46,566 nt of DNA from a virus: the IMG/VR virus record IMGVR_UViG_3300042923_000470, positions 1-46,566 of that record; one strand, 5' to 3'. The notes below the pieces were generated by a model. It saw nothing but the letters and a program-made list of their open reading frames with translations. It had not been told where the DNA came from and searched no databases. Below, in pieces: positions 17,939 to 26,276 of the stretch. Within the stretch, counting starts at the first letter, position 1. Every line of letters starts with the position of its first letter. The position numbers and the translations under genes are program-made.

Positions 17939-20904
17939 TGTTGTTAAGCAATAAGTTTTTAGATAAGTATAGGGGGAAGGCTAATCCCTTCCCTACAGCA
18001 TTAGGAGAGTTTGTATATTACCGAACATATTCTCGTTACAAAGAGGCAGAAGGTAGAAGAGAAATGTGGTGGGAAACAGTTCGTAGAGCTGTAGAATATA
18101 ATTGTAGTTTGGTTAAAGGTGTTAAGACAAAAGAAGCTGAGCAGATGTTTGATAACATTTATAACCTAAGACAATTTCCATCTGGACGTACCTTATGGGT
18201 AGGAGGAGAACAAGTTTCCTTAGACGTTCCAACAGCAAATTTTAATTGTGCTATGAATATCATCGACCAATTAAAAGCATTTTACGACACGTTCTACCTT
18301 CTTTTAGTAGGTTCAGGGGTTGGTATCAGAATACTTAAAGACGATGTAAAGAAGCTACCTAGATTCAGAACAGACTTTTCAGTACATATGAAACCTTACG
18401 AACCTGTGGTAAAATCAGAGAGGATACAAAAAACTTTTGTAGATGGTTTTAATAATACTTGGTATATTGTTGTTGGAGACAGTAAAAATGGATGGGTTGA
18501 TTCTTTAAAAGCTTTATTTGAAATATTAACTAATGAAACCAAGGCTGAGCATATAAATATTGCTGTTGATTTTGATAATGTACGCCCAAAAGGAGAATTA
18601 CTAAAAACATTTGGTGGTTTTGCATCAGGGCATGAAAGTCTACAAGAAATGTTTGAAAAAATAGCTACAGTAATTCAAACCTCCACTGGCGAGTTAAAAC
18701 CTATCGATTGTTTGGATATTATATGTATGATTGGTGAGAATGTAGTCGCAGGAGGTACGAGAAGGACGAGTATCATGGCTATGATAGATGAAGATGATAA
18801 TGAGTGCATCACAGCAAAGAACGATTTATATGACGCTGAGGGCGAGCTTAATAAGGCACTTTCACATAGACGCACTAGCAATAACTCTATACTATACTTT
18901 AAAAAGCCTACAATGGAGCAACTTAAATGGCAAGTTGAGCAAATGAGATATACTGGCGAACCTGCTTTTGTAAATATGGTTGCAGGTAGAAAAAGAAAGC
19001 CCAATATGGAAGGTGTTAATCCATGTCTGACAGGGGGTATGAAACTCTTAACTGTAGATGGGTATAAAACTTTTGAAGAACTTGTAGATACAGAGCCTTT
19101 AATTATAAGTAAAGACGGCGATGTATCAAAAAGTAAAGTTTGGTGTTCGGGTACTAAAGAGATTTATGAAATTAAAAGAGGCAATAAAACGCTTATCACC
19201 TGTACTAAAGACCATAGATTTATGACTATTGATAAAAAAGAAGTTGAAGCACAGTTTCTAAAAGGTGAAAGACTTATGCCTTATATTAAACCCCCTGTAC
19301 TAGAAGATGTTTTGATGGTTAAGTTAGGTTTTATACAAGGAGATGGTAATTTAAGTAGACTAAAAAGCGAAACTCACAAAGGCTTAGAAGTTAATTTTAG
19401 TCATAAAGATAGGGATGTAAAGGATTTATTTGGATACAAGGGTGTTGACAGGACATATTACACCTCTGAGTATAACGAAGTTCTGAAAGGGTTAGGTTTT
19501 TCAAGTGAAAATTTACCATTGAGACAACTTCCAAAACCAATAAGTAGATGGGAGGATTCAGAGCAAAAAGCATTTTTAAAAGGACTTTATTCTGCTAATG
19601 GTAGTGTTTTATCAAATGGTCGAGTTACTCTTAAATCAACTTGTTTAGAACTAATAACTGGTGTACAAGAGCTACTTACTAAATTTAGTATATTCAGTTA
19701 TATTACAACAAACAAAAGTAAACTTGTTAAATTTTCAAATGGAGAGTATGTTTGCAAGGAAAGTTATGACTTAAATATACAGGAGTACATGAGTCGTTTA
19801 GAGTTTTGTAATGCAATAGGATTCATACAAAGCTACAAGACAGATAGGTTAACGTATACTTTAATTGAACAGTCACCTAAAGTAACTTCTGTAAAGAGTT
19901 TAGATAAGGTAGAAAAAGTCTATGACTTCACAGAGCCTTTAACACATTGGGGAGTTGTAGAAGGTTTTATTGCACATAACTGTGGTGAAATCCTTCTAAA
20001 AAATAGACAGATGTGTAACCTAACAACTGTAAATGTTTTAGCTTTTGTCACAGAAGAGAATACTCTGGACTGGGATGGTTTACTAGAAGCTCAGAGACTA
20101 TCTGTTAGAATGGCTTTAAGAATGGCTAGTGTAAAATTAGAACTAGAGGGTTGGGATGATGCTTCTGAAACTGTAACAGGATGTTCTCTTACTGGTTGGG
20201 AAGATGCAATGAATAGATTAGATGCAAGGTACACACAAAGAAGTTTAATAGAGGATGCTTTAAATGAAGTGTCTAAAGAAGAAGCAGGGTATTACGCTTT
20301 AGAAATTGGAGTTACACCACCTGAGTTAGTTACTACTATTAAGCCAGAGGGTACAATTTCTCTATTACCTACTGTAAGCTCAGGTATGCATTTTAGTCAT
20401 TCACCTTACTACATAAGACGTGTTAGAATTAATAAAGACAATCCATTATCTAAAGCTATGAGAGCAATGGGTTTTGTTGTAGAGGATGATGTAACAAATA
20501 GTAATTTAGATGTAATCAGTTTTCCTGTTTTAGCACCAGAAGGAAAAACAAAATATGATATATCTGCGTTAGAACAATTACGTTTATATAGAAATATTAT
20601 GAAGAACTATGTAGACCATAATGCAAGTAACACAATTCATGTAAGAAAGCATGAGTGGGAAGGTGTTACAGATTGGCTTTATGAGAATTGGGATGATGTA
20701 GTAGCGGTTAGTTTCTTACCTTTAGATGATGCAGTTTATAAACAAATGCCATTTGAAGCTGTAACTAGAGCTGAATACAGAGATTTAGTTGGGCGTACAC
20801 CTAAGTTTGACCCAGAGGTACTTCGTAAACTAGAAGAAGTACATACAGAATTTGACATTGGAGATAATGATGAGTGTTCAACAGGTATTTGTCCTATTAG
20901 ATAA
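17938..20904 (+). CDS. nrdJ: Adenosylcobalamin-dependent (class II) ribonucleotide reductase with intein
   Basis: It converts ribonucleotides to deoxyribonucleotides with vitamin B12 as radical source and needs no oxygen. The precursor is 988 residues; removing the 319-residue intein leaves 669, near the size of monomeric class II enzymes. Redox and radical cysteines are visible: NFNCAM (about 103), NP-CGE (radical Cys, first residue after the intein), QMCNLTT, and the C-terminal pair CSTGICPIR that shuttles electrons. TIKPEGTIS is the finger-loop region. Host supply of cobalamin is implied. It is the last gene before the bidirectional terminator. Confidence 0.93.
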   Translation: MLLSNKFLDKYRGKANPFPTALGEFVYYRTYSRYKEAEGRREMWWETVRRAVEYNCSLVKGVKTKEAEQMFDNIYNLRQFPSGRTLWVGGEQVSLDVPTANFNCAMNIIDQLKAFYDTFYLLLVGSGVGIRILKDDVKKLPRFRTDFSVHMKPYEPVVKSERIQKTFVDGFNNTWYIVVGDSKNGWVDSLKALFEILTNETKAEHINIAVDFDNVRPKGELLKTFGGFASGHESLQEMFEKIATVIQTSTGELKPIDCLDIICMIGENVVAGGTRRTSIMAMIDEDDNECITAKNDLYDAEGELNKALSHRRTSNNSILYFKKPTMEQLKWQVEQMRYTGEPAFVNMVAGRKRKPNMEGVNPCLTGGMKLLTVDGYKTFEELVDTEPLIISKDGDVSKSKVWCSGTKEIYEIKRGNKTLITCTKDHRFMTIDKKEVEAQFLKGERLMPYIKPPVLEDVLMVKLGFIQGDGNLSRLKSETHKGLEVNFSHKDRDVKDLFGYKGVDRTYYTSEYNEVLKGLGFSSENLPLRQLPKPISRWEDSEQKAFLKGLYSANGSVLSNGRVTLKSTCLELITGVQELLTKFSIFSYITTNKSKLVKFSNGEYVCKESYDLNIQEYMSRLEFCNAIGFIQSYKTDRLTYTLIEQSPKVTSVKSLDKVEKVYDFTEPLTHWGVVEGFIAHNCGEILLKNRQMCNLTTVNVLAFVTEENTLDWDGLLEAQRLSVRMALRMASVKLELEGWDDASETVTGCSLTGWEDAMNRLDARYTQRSLIEDALNEVSKEEAGYYALEIGVTPPELVTTIKPEGTISLLPTVSSGMHFSHSPYYIRRVRINKDNPLSKAMRAMGFVVEDDVTNSNLDVISFPVLAPEGKTKYDISALEQLRLYRNIMKNYVDHNASNTIHVRKHEWEGVTDWLYENWDDVVAVSFLPLDDAVYKQMPFEAVTRAEYRDLVGRTPKFDPEVLRKLEEVHTEFDIGDNDECSTGICPIR
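19024..19980 (+). mobile_element. Intein with LAGLIDADG-like domain inside NrdJ
   Basis: This in-frame 319-residue insertion begins with Cys (CLTGGMKLLTVDG, splicing block A) and ends FIAHN, followed by Cys+1 of the host protein. Block B is TCTKDHRF (T-x-x-H) and block F is VYDFTEPLTHWGVVEGF. The homing endonuclease part has two motifs: LGFIQGDGN, intact, and LKGLYSANGS, where the usual Asp is Asn. The Asn may lower or change cleavage. The insertion point lies directly before the thiyl-radical cysteine of the NPCGE motif, so the reductase needs splicing to be active. Confidence 0.93.
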
Positions 20905-20907
20905 CAT

Positions 20908-20948
20908 AAAAAAGAGAGTCCTCTTAATTGGGGACTCTTTTTTTTTAT
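20908..20948. terminator. Bidirectional rho-independent terminator
   Basis: AGAGTCC (20915-20921) pairs with GGACTCT (20932-20938). A-rich on the left and T-rich on the right, it works on both strands. It lies between the converging nrdJ and endolysin genes. Confidence 0.9.
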
Positions 20949-20954
20949 GCTTTT

Positions 20955-21533
20955 TTACCCATTCCACCTGCTTCTACCTTTTCTTGTATCGATATGTGTG
21001 AATGTGTTATACTTTCCAACTCCACCATTAAGGTTAATCGTATTACAGTAAGCGTACACTACGCTAGGTAATACACCACTTACCTTAATGTCACAAGCTG
21101 TACCATATAGATGTTGGCTATTACTTGCACCTCCAACATTCTTGTTATGTTGTTTACATCTGATAGCTGATGTAATATGTACTGCTTTTCCAAAGTGATT
21201 TCTGACTTTTGTTAGCATTACCAATAAATCTTCATCAACTTTTACAGGATGCCCACTACAATACTTACCACACTTACAAGCAAATTCTGACTTCTTAAAG
21301 TTAGGATAATCATAAAACATTAATTCATATAAAGTGTTAACTCCTACAAACCCATCTATAACTAAGCCATGCCTTCTTTGAAAGTCTCTAGTAGCTTCTG
21401 TACACTCATCACCAAAAGAGCTATCAGCTCCCCACCTAGGCAGAGAACATCCTGCCTTAAGTAGTAATTCTTGATACATCTTCACTTCTGCGTTTTTCAT
21501 ACCCTTCTTAACTTTTAAATTCGTTACCAACAT
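20955..21533 (-). CDS. Endolysin: peptidoglycan-binding domain plus M15 peptidase
   Basis: Residues 1-75 form a PG_binding_1 domain (DSSFGDECTEATRDFQRRHG, then VIDGFVGVNTLYEL). Residues 80-192 are a peptidase M15-type zinc peptidase with SAIRCKQHN, SQHLYGTACDI (His and Asp zinc ligands) and THIDTR (third ligand). It would cleave the peptide stem of the cell wall at lysis. The binding domain is N-terminal. It starts three bases after the holin gene, forming a standard lysis pair. Confidence 0.9.
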   Translation of the reverse strand: MLVTNLKVKKGMKNAEVKMYQELLLKAGCSLPRWGADSSFGDECTEATRDFQRRHGLVIDGFVGVNTLYELMFYDYPNFKKSEFACKCGKYCSGHPVKVDEDLLVMLTKVRNHFGKAVHITSAIRCKQHNKNVGGASNSQHLYGTACDIKVSGVLPSVVYAYCNTINLNGGVGKYNTFTHIDTRKGRSRWNG

Positions 21534-21536
21534 ATT

Positions 21537-21728
21537 CTACCACTCCTCTTTGCTACTAGGGTTATTTAAAACCCCAATAGTAGTTAATATCTGAAAACTT
21601 AATCCTATAACTGTGTTGATCGTTTCACTCTGTGTTATATCAATTACGCCTACCAAAACTAAAATACTCATTATTTGGGATGCCAAAGCTCCCCAAAGTA
21701 CCGTACTTCTCCATCTTTCTTGTTTCAT
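21537..21728 (-). CDS. Phage holin (phi-LC3-like)
   Basis: The 63-residue protein has two predicted transmembrane helices (about 8-28, WGALASQIMSILVLVGVI, and 38-55, VIGLSFQILTTIGVLNNP) and a charged C-terminus. The VLNNPSS element is typical of the small Gram-positive holin families. Together with the downstream endolysin it times lysis. Confidence 0.85.
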   Translation of the reverse strand: MKQERWRSTVLWGALASQIMSILVLVGVIDITQSETINTVIGLSFQILTTIGVLNNPSSKEEW

Positions 21729-21800
21729 TCAAATCACTCTCCTTTTTTTTATTTTCTTTACTACATAATTTTATCCGAATGCGTAGATAGAATTTTTAAC

Positions 21801-23612
21801 TTACCCACACCAAGGGAATGCTAATATCTCACAATTTCTTTGTGTTCCTGTTTTGTTCATTATTTTTATACTTGTACTTCCATAGATATAAAATTTAGAA
21901 CCAGTATGGACACTAACATCAAATGGAATTGTTAATATTTCTATCAATGTGCTATTTGCGTTCAACATAGATACTATCGAAGAACCATTTAGATGCACCA
22001 TACATGTACATGTAGTACCATGAATATCTATTTGAATTAAATAAACACCTTTTCTATTTGGATTATTCTCGTAGTTTGGTGTAAATTCTGCTTCAGTATC
22101 AACTACTAATAGTTTTCTTAATGGGCTCACTATCCCTTTTGTAATTGCTACACCATTTTTAGTTATTCCAAACCAATCGCCACTAGATTCATCAACATCT
22201 ACCCATGATGTTAGTGAGATAGTTGAACCTCTTAATTTTAAGTAACTTGTTCCGTATAGATTACTACTAGACGGTTCTATTGAACCTTTGAATCTATTGT
22301 AAGCTGTATTAGGTAGGCTAAATAAAAACTGTTGTTGATGTGGTAATAAACTTCTGTCACCAAATACACAGTTCATATCCCATGTATCTGTGGTTGTTGT
22401 TAATTCTGAGATGTCAATATTATCATTAAAAGTTTGTAGGGCGTTCTGAAAGAAATATAATTCTTTAAGTTTAATATTAACACACGAACCTATAAACTTT
22501 AACGCTTTGGCTTCCCCAACTTGATATGAAGGGTCTTGTGAAACAATATATCCTGATAACGTAGTCCTAGAACAATTCTTAAGGGTAATCACCGACACTC
22601 TTGCCTTATCATCTGTATAAAATCTATTACCATTGTTCATATAGCGACCAGTTATTGTAAATAAATCACAATACTCTAGCCATAAACCATACGTTGACTT
22701 ATTTGCTGTTTCAACATGACATTGGTCAAAACTTATATTACTATGTCTAAGAGCAGAGGAATATCCGACCGCTCTAAAGAAATAAGTATTTGCATAACTA
22801 CCTTCCCAATGACAGTGGTCAAATTTAATTTGGTTAGTAATCTCTATAGAATTAGGTTTTATGTCAACACATGCACCCAAATACTCATTGCTAAAATGTT
22901 CAGGGAAAATTGTTCCTGTTGGCGAATCAAAAAAGCATTTATCAAACTTTGAGTCATACATGAGATTGATACAAACTGCTTCTGGTACACCTCTGAAATA
23001 ACAATTAACAAAATTACCCATATGCACAAAATTTGTTTTATTATTATACTCACCAAATTCAATCCCTGCCTTACCTTGAACCGTACTTTCAACCCACATA
23101 TTATCTATATATGGTTTTGATTTTAATATTTTCAAACCACCATTACTACCGTTAAATATTAGTTTTGATAGCGTCCTTCCATCACCTACCATATTTATAT
23201 TACCTATAAGCGTTATATCGGTAGAAGATATCCAATTTCCAGTTGGAAAATATGCTGTTTTATTATTAGCTACACACCATAATAAGAAACTTTTAATTAA
23301 TTCCCCTTCATCTTCCCCTATTCCGTTTCCATTCCAAGGGTGGTTTTTTATGTTTTCCCAATTATTTAGCAGATTTTGTGCCAAGTCCGCTTCAACAATA
23401 TCAACTCTTTCCTCGAATTGAGCTGTGCTTGTACCTTCTAAATCTTCCATCATTGTATTAAAAGAAGTAACTCTATCAGAGTGCTCTGCTATTCTAACTG
23501 TCTCATTACTTTCTCTAAATTCTTCATTACTTTCTCTCTGGTTCTCTTTAAATATCATCTCTGCGTGAAGTGCATTAGATGTTAAGACTTTATTATTCTT
23601 ATATATCTTCAA
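21801..23612 (-). CDS. Tail spike protein with right-handed beta-helix (pectate-lyase superfamily)
   Basis: AAGAGGTGATG precedes the ATG region. The N-terminal 90 residues are a charged coiled coil (NEEFRESNETVRIAEHSDR). From about 110 to 400 repeated short strands (YFPTGNWISSTDI, NMVGDGRTLSKLIFNG, FDHCHWEG, FDQCHVET) fit a beta-helix that often depolymerises surface polysaccharide. The last 150 residues look like a jelly-roll tip. It is the second of two adjacent spike genes, so the phage may recognise two glycan types. Confidence 0.82.
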   Translation of the reverse strand: MKIYKNNKVLTSNALHAEMIFKENQRESNEEFRESNETVRIAEHSDRVTSFNTMMEDLEGTSTAQFEERVDIVEADLAQNLLNNWENIKNHPWNGNGIGEDEGELIKSFLLWCVANNKTAYFPTGNWISSTDITLIGNINMVGDGRTLSKLIFNGSNGGLKILKSKPYIDNMWVESTVQGKAGIEFGEYNNKTNFVHMGNFVNCYFRGVPEAVCINLMYDSKFDKCFFDSPTGTIFPEHFSNEYLGACVDIKPNSIEITNQIKFDHCHWEGSYANTYFFRAVGYSSALRHSNISFDQCHVETANKSTYGLWLEYCDLFTITGRYMNNGNRFYTDDKARVSVITLKNCSRTTLSGYIVSQDPSYQVGEAKALKFIGSCVNIKLKELYFFQNALQTFNDNIDISELTTTTDTWDMNCVFGDRSLLPHQQQFLFSLPNTAYNRFKGSIEPSSSNLYGTSYLKLRGSTISLTSWVDVDESSGDWFGITKNGVAITKGIVSPLRKLLVVDTEAEFTPNYENNPNRKGVYLIQIDIHGTTCTCMVHLNGSSIVSMLNANSTLIEILTIPFDVSVHTGSKFYIYGSTSIKIMNKTGTQRNCEILAFPWCG

Positions 23613-23637
23613 AGATACATCACCTCTTTCTATTTAT

Positions 23638-23661
23638 AAGAGTGAGAACTACCTCACTCTT
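23638..23661 (-). other. Intergenic hairpin between tail spike genes
   Basis: AAGAGTGAG and CTCACTCTT form a perfect 9-bp stem with a 6-nt loop. No T-run follows on the transcribed strand, so it is more likely an mRNA processing or stabilising stem than a terminator. Confidence 0.6.
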
Positions 23662-23688
23662 TATTGCGCACTTTATTACAAATATGTA

Positions 23689-26031
23689 CTAATTAACTGA
23701 TGTTAAATAATATTTTAAAACCCCTCCATTTGCTATGCCTTTGAAAGTGTATACCTTACCTGCGACCGTAGGAACGTCAGCACTTAAAGAGATATTGTTG
23801 CCATTTTTAAATACTGAGTAAGCGTCAACAGCTAGAAACGAGACTACTTGTCCAACGTATACGTTATCAAATCTAACAATATTATACAGATTTCCAGCAC
23901 TTCCAGAAGGTAGTATGTATAAATTTCCTTTGTTTAAACTCGGAGTTTGATTACTATTATCTGCTACCCCATCCAATATAGGTGTTGTTGCAAAATTATA
24001 CTCAATTACATTCCCAACAGAAGCGAAATAAGTGTTTGAAAGGTCTACATAAATGTCTTGAATTGACTGTCCTATAAAAACATTGTCATTTCTAATTATA
24101 TTTTTATAATTCCTTCCACCAATATAAATACCATAAGTACCTCCTGTTATTTTATTTCCAGATATTTCATTACTATGACTCTCTTCAGCAAGGCTTGTAG
24201 AAAGTATATTTATACCTTTACCTGTTATATTTTTTATAATATTCCTCTTGATAGACGAATAAGAAATTGCCTTATTTAATAATATTCCGTCAACACCTCC
24301 ATCAATCTCATTATCTTCAATTACTATATTTGTTTTATTTAAGAAAGATGTAAGTACATTATTGCTAATATTTTTAAACTTATTTCTTCTTATTTTAAGG
24401 TTGTCTCCAACTGTCCATGCAGAACCATTTATTCCGTAATAATACCCTTCTATATAATTATCATTTATTACCATATCGTTACACTCTTCAAGTGAAAAAC
24501 AATTTTGAGTAGTAAGCGTTCCTGTGAAAATAAATTTATTATTAATTAATTTTCCTTTTCCAGTCTTATCTAGATGACCTACCTTTACTCCTACTTGTTT
24601 TGTTTCTATGTAATTATCTTGAAAATCCCATTCGGCGTTAACACTTATGCCCCCAACGTTAGTTTGATAACAGACATCTTTAATAATATTTCTTCTACCA
24701 ACAATTTTACTTGTATTTTTTACAGATCCTATACTACTATTTCTTATGTTTTTAATAATACAGTCATTAACATAAACCGTTCCGTTAGAGTTGTTTAAAA
24801 CACCTTCTCCACAAATCTTTGAAAGGTTTATATTTTCAAAATAGATTTCGTCAGAAGCACCACTCACAACAACTCCATGAGAGTACCCTCCTGTTATTCT
24901 ATTATCATAAACCCCTTCTACTGCAAAGTTTTTAAATTTTATGTTTACGCAATTATGTATTACAAAATGTACACCCTCGCCATTTTTATGGTATTCAGCT
25001 CCATCAAGAGTGCTTAATAAATCATTAAATTTAATTTTAGATAAAAACCCATTCCCATCAATTATTAAATCACTTAGTCCATTTAAAACTATGTAGGATT
25101 CGTTATATATACCTATTGGGATTTTCACATACCCACCACTTGTTATTGTTGAAAACATTTCTCTTAATGAGTTATATTTTTTAGCATCATACGTCACAAG
25201 TTGTGTCAATTGTGCGTCAGTTGCGTTTAACCTATCGCCTAAATTAGCTGATGTACCTCTCGCCTCTATGACTTCAAGGTTTGTATCACTCATTAAGGCA
25301 TCATCGTAGACTTGTTTAGCTGACATAACAGCATCTACGATGGCTTCTAATTCGCTAGGATAAGTATCATCACCATCTGTAATCTCATATATGTACTTAG
25401 GGTCTTCTTTTTCCTCTAGTGTAAGAGCATCATATTCAGCTTGAGTCTTATATACGTAGATAGGTCTTGTTAAATCATTTGCTACTCTAGTAACTTCGTT
25501 ACTAAGCCTAGTATCTTCGTTCTCTTCCATGTCTAAAAGAGTGTTTAAGTTAAGAGATACTTCGTCAGCTTTTGATTGTAAGACCATATCTGCTTCTGAA
25601 TTAAATACGCTTATAGCGTTGGCTATTGTTTCGTTAGACACCATACCGCTATTTATCAATTCTAGTAGAATCGGTAGTTTCTCACTGGCTTCTATTACAC
25701 CTGCTGATAAATCTGCTACTACAACAAATGAGAATGTGATTGGATTAGTTAATCTTACTGTATCTTGGTATAATGCAATCTGGCAGTCTACTTTACCTGC
25801 TGATGCTAATATACCTGTTTCAATAGTTAACTTACCACCTATAACCTCATGCATTTCTGGAAGTGCATTAGGTACTACGAATGTTACAAATATCTGCTCC
25901 GTTGTTAAAGTTTGTTTAAAGAGGAATGTAAATGTACCTCCGTTTGCATCACCTTGAACAAAGGACATATGTGGAGCTGACACATATCCTTTTTCAAAAT
26001 CTACTGTTATATTATAATTTTTTGTAATCAT
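23689..26031 (-). CDS. Tail spike with BppU-like N-terminus and beta-helix
   Basis: Of 780 residues, 1-130 resemble the baseplate-upper-protein (BppU) N-terminal domain (YNITVDFEKGYVSA, LTIETGILASAGKVDCQIAL). About 140-300 is a helical linker. About 300-680 is a long parallel beta-helix with NxIxxN-type rungs (FENINLSKICGEGVLNN, IIKNIRNSSIGSV, IEDNEIDGGVDGILL). The C-terminus is a small beta domain. The 5' end overlaps the membrane protein gene upstream. Host surface glycan binding or degradation is likely. Confidence 0.85.
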   Translation of the reverse strand: MITKNYNITVDFEKGYVSAPHMSFVQGDANGGTFTFLFKQTLTTEQIFVTFVVPNALPEMHEVIGGKLTIETGILASAGKVDCQIALYQDTVRLTNPITFSFVVVADLSAGVIEASEKLPILLELINSGMVSNETIANAISVFNSEADMVLQSKADEVSLNLNTLLDMEENEDTRLSNEVTRVANDLTRPIYVYKTQAEYDALTLEEKEDPKYIYEITDGDDTYPSELEAIVDAVMSAKQVYDDALMSDTNLEVIEARGTSANLGDRLNATDAQLTQLVTYDAKKYNSLREMFSTITSGGYVKIPIGIYNESYIVLNGLSDLIIDGNGFLSKIKFNDLLSTLDGAEYHKNGEGVHFVIHNCVNIKFKNFAVEGVYDNRITGGYSHGVVVSGASDEIYFENINLSKICGEGVLNNSNGTVYVNDCIIKNIRNSSIGSVKNTSKIVGRRNIIKDVCYQTNVGGISVNAEWDFQDNYIETKQVGVKVGHLDKTGKGKLINNKFIFTGTLTTQNCFSLEECNDMVINDNYIEGYYYGINGSAWTVGDNLKIRRNKFKNISNNVLTSFLNKTNIVIEDNEIDGGVDGILLNKAISYSSIKRNIIKNITGKGINILSTSLAEESHSNEISGNKITGGTYGIYIGGRNYKNIIRNDNVFIGQSIQDIYVDLSNTYFASVGNVIEYNFATTPILDGVADNSNQTPSLNKGNLYILPSGSAGNLYNIVRFDNVYVGQVVSFLAVDAYSVFKNGNNISLSADVPTVAGKVYTFKGIANGGVLKYYLTSVN

Positions 26032-26276
26032 TTAACCCCTCCTAACGCTATTATGAAGCCTACTATACCAAGCCCTACTGTAATAAAAATACCTAAAACC
26101 CAGTAAATCATTTGTATAAATCGTTCAACAAATTTATTCAAATCATCTCTTAAACCTTTTATATTGTCTGCCATTCCTTGTACTAAAGTTTCATGTCTCA
26201 CATTATCGCTCTCCAAATCTTTTATTCGACATTCATGGTCATGTAACATTTCATTTTCGTTTATCATCAGCATCAA
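26028..26276 (-). CDS. XhlA-like membrane-associated protein
   Basis: The 82-residue protein has an N-terminal coiled coil (about 12-50, HECRIKDLESDNVRHETLV) and one C-terminal transmembrane helix (WVLGIFITVGLGIVGFIIAL). This is the layout of hemolysin XhlA/XpaF1-type phage proteins that help holin function. It overlaps both neighbours by 4 bases. The start could also be the ATG three codons in. Confidence 0.75.
   Translation of the reverse strand: MMLMINENEMLHDHECRIKDLESDNVRHETLVQGMADNIKGLRDDLNKFVERFIQMIYWVLGIFITVGLGIVGFIIALGGVK

Noticed and set aside
21537-26276. Two full holin genes
   Set aside because: Only the 63-residue protein has the two-helix holin form; the 82-residue protein has a coiled coil and one helix and is better called XhlA-like.
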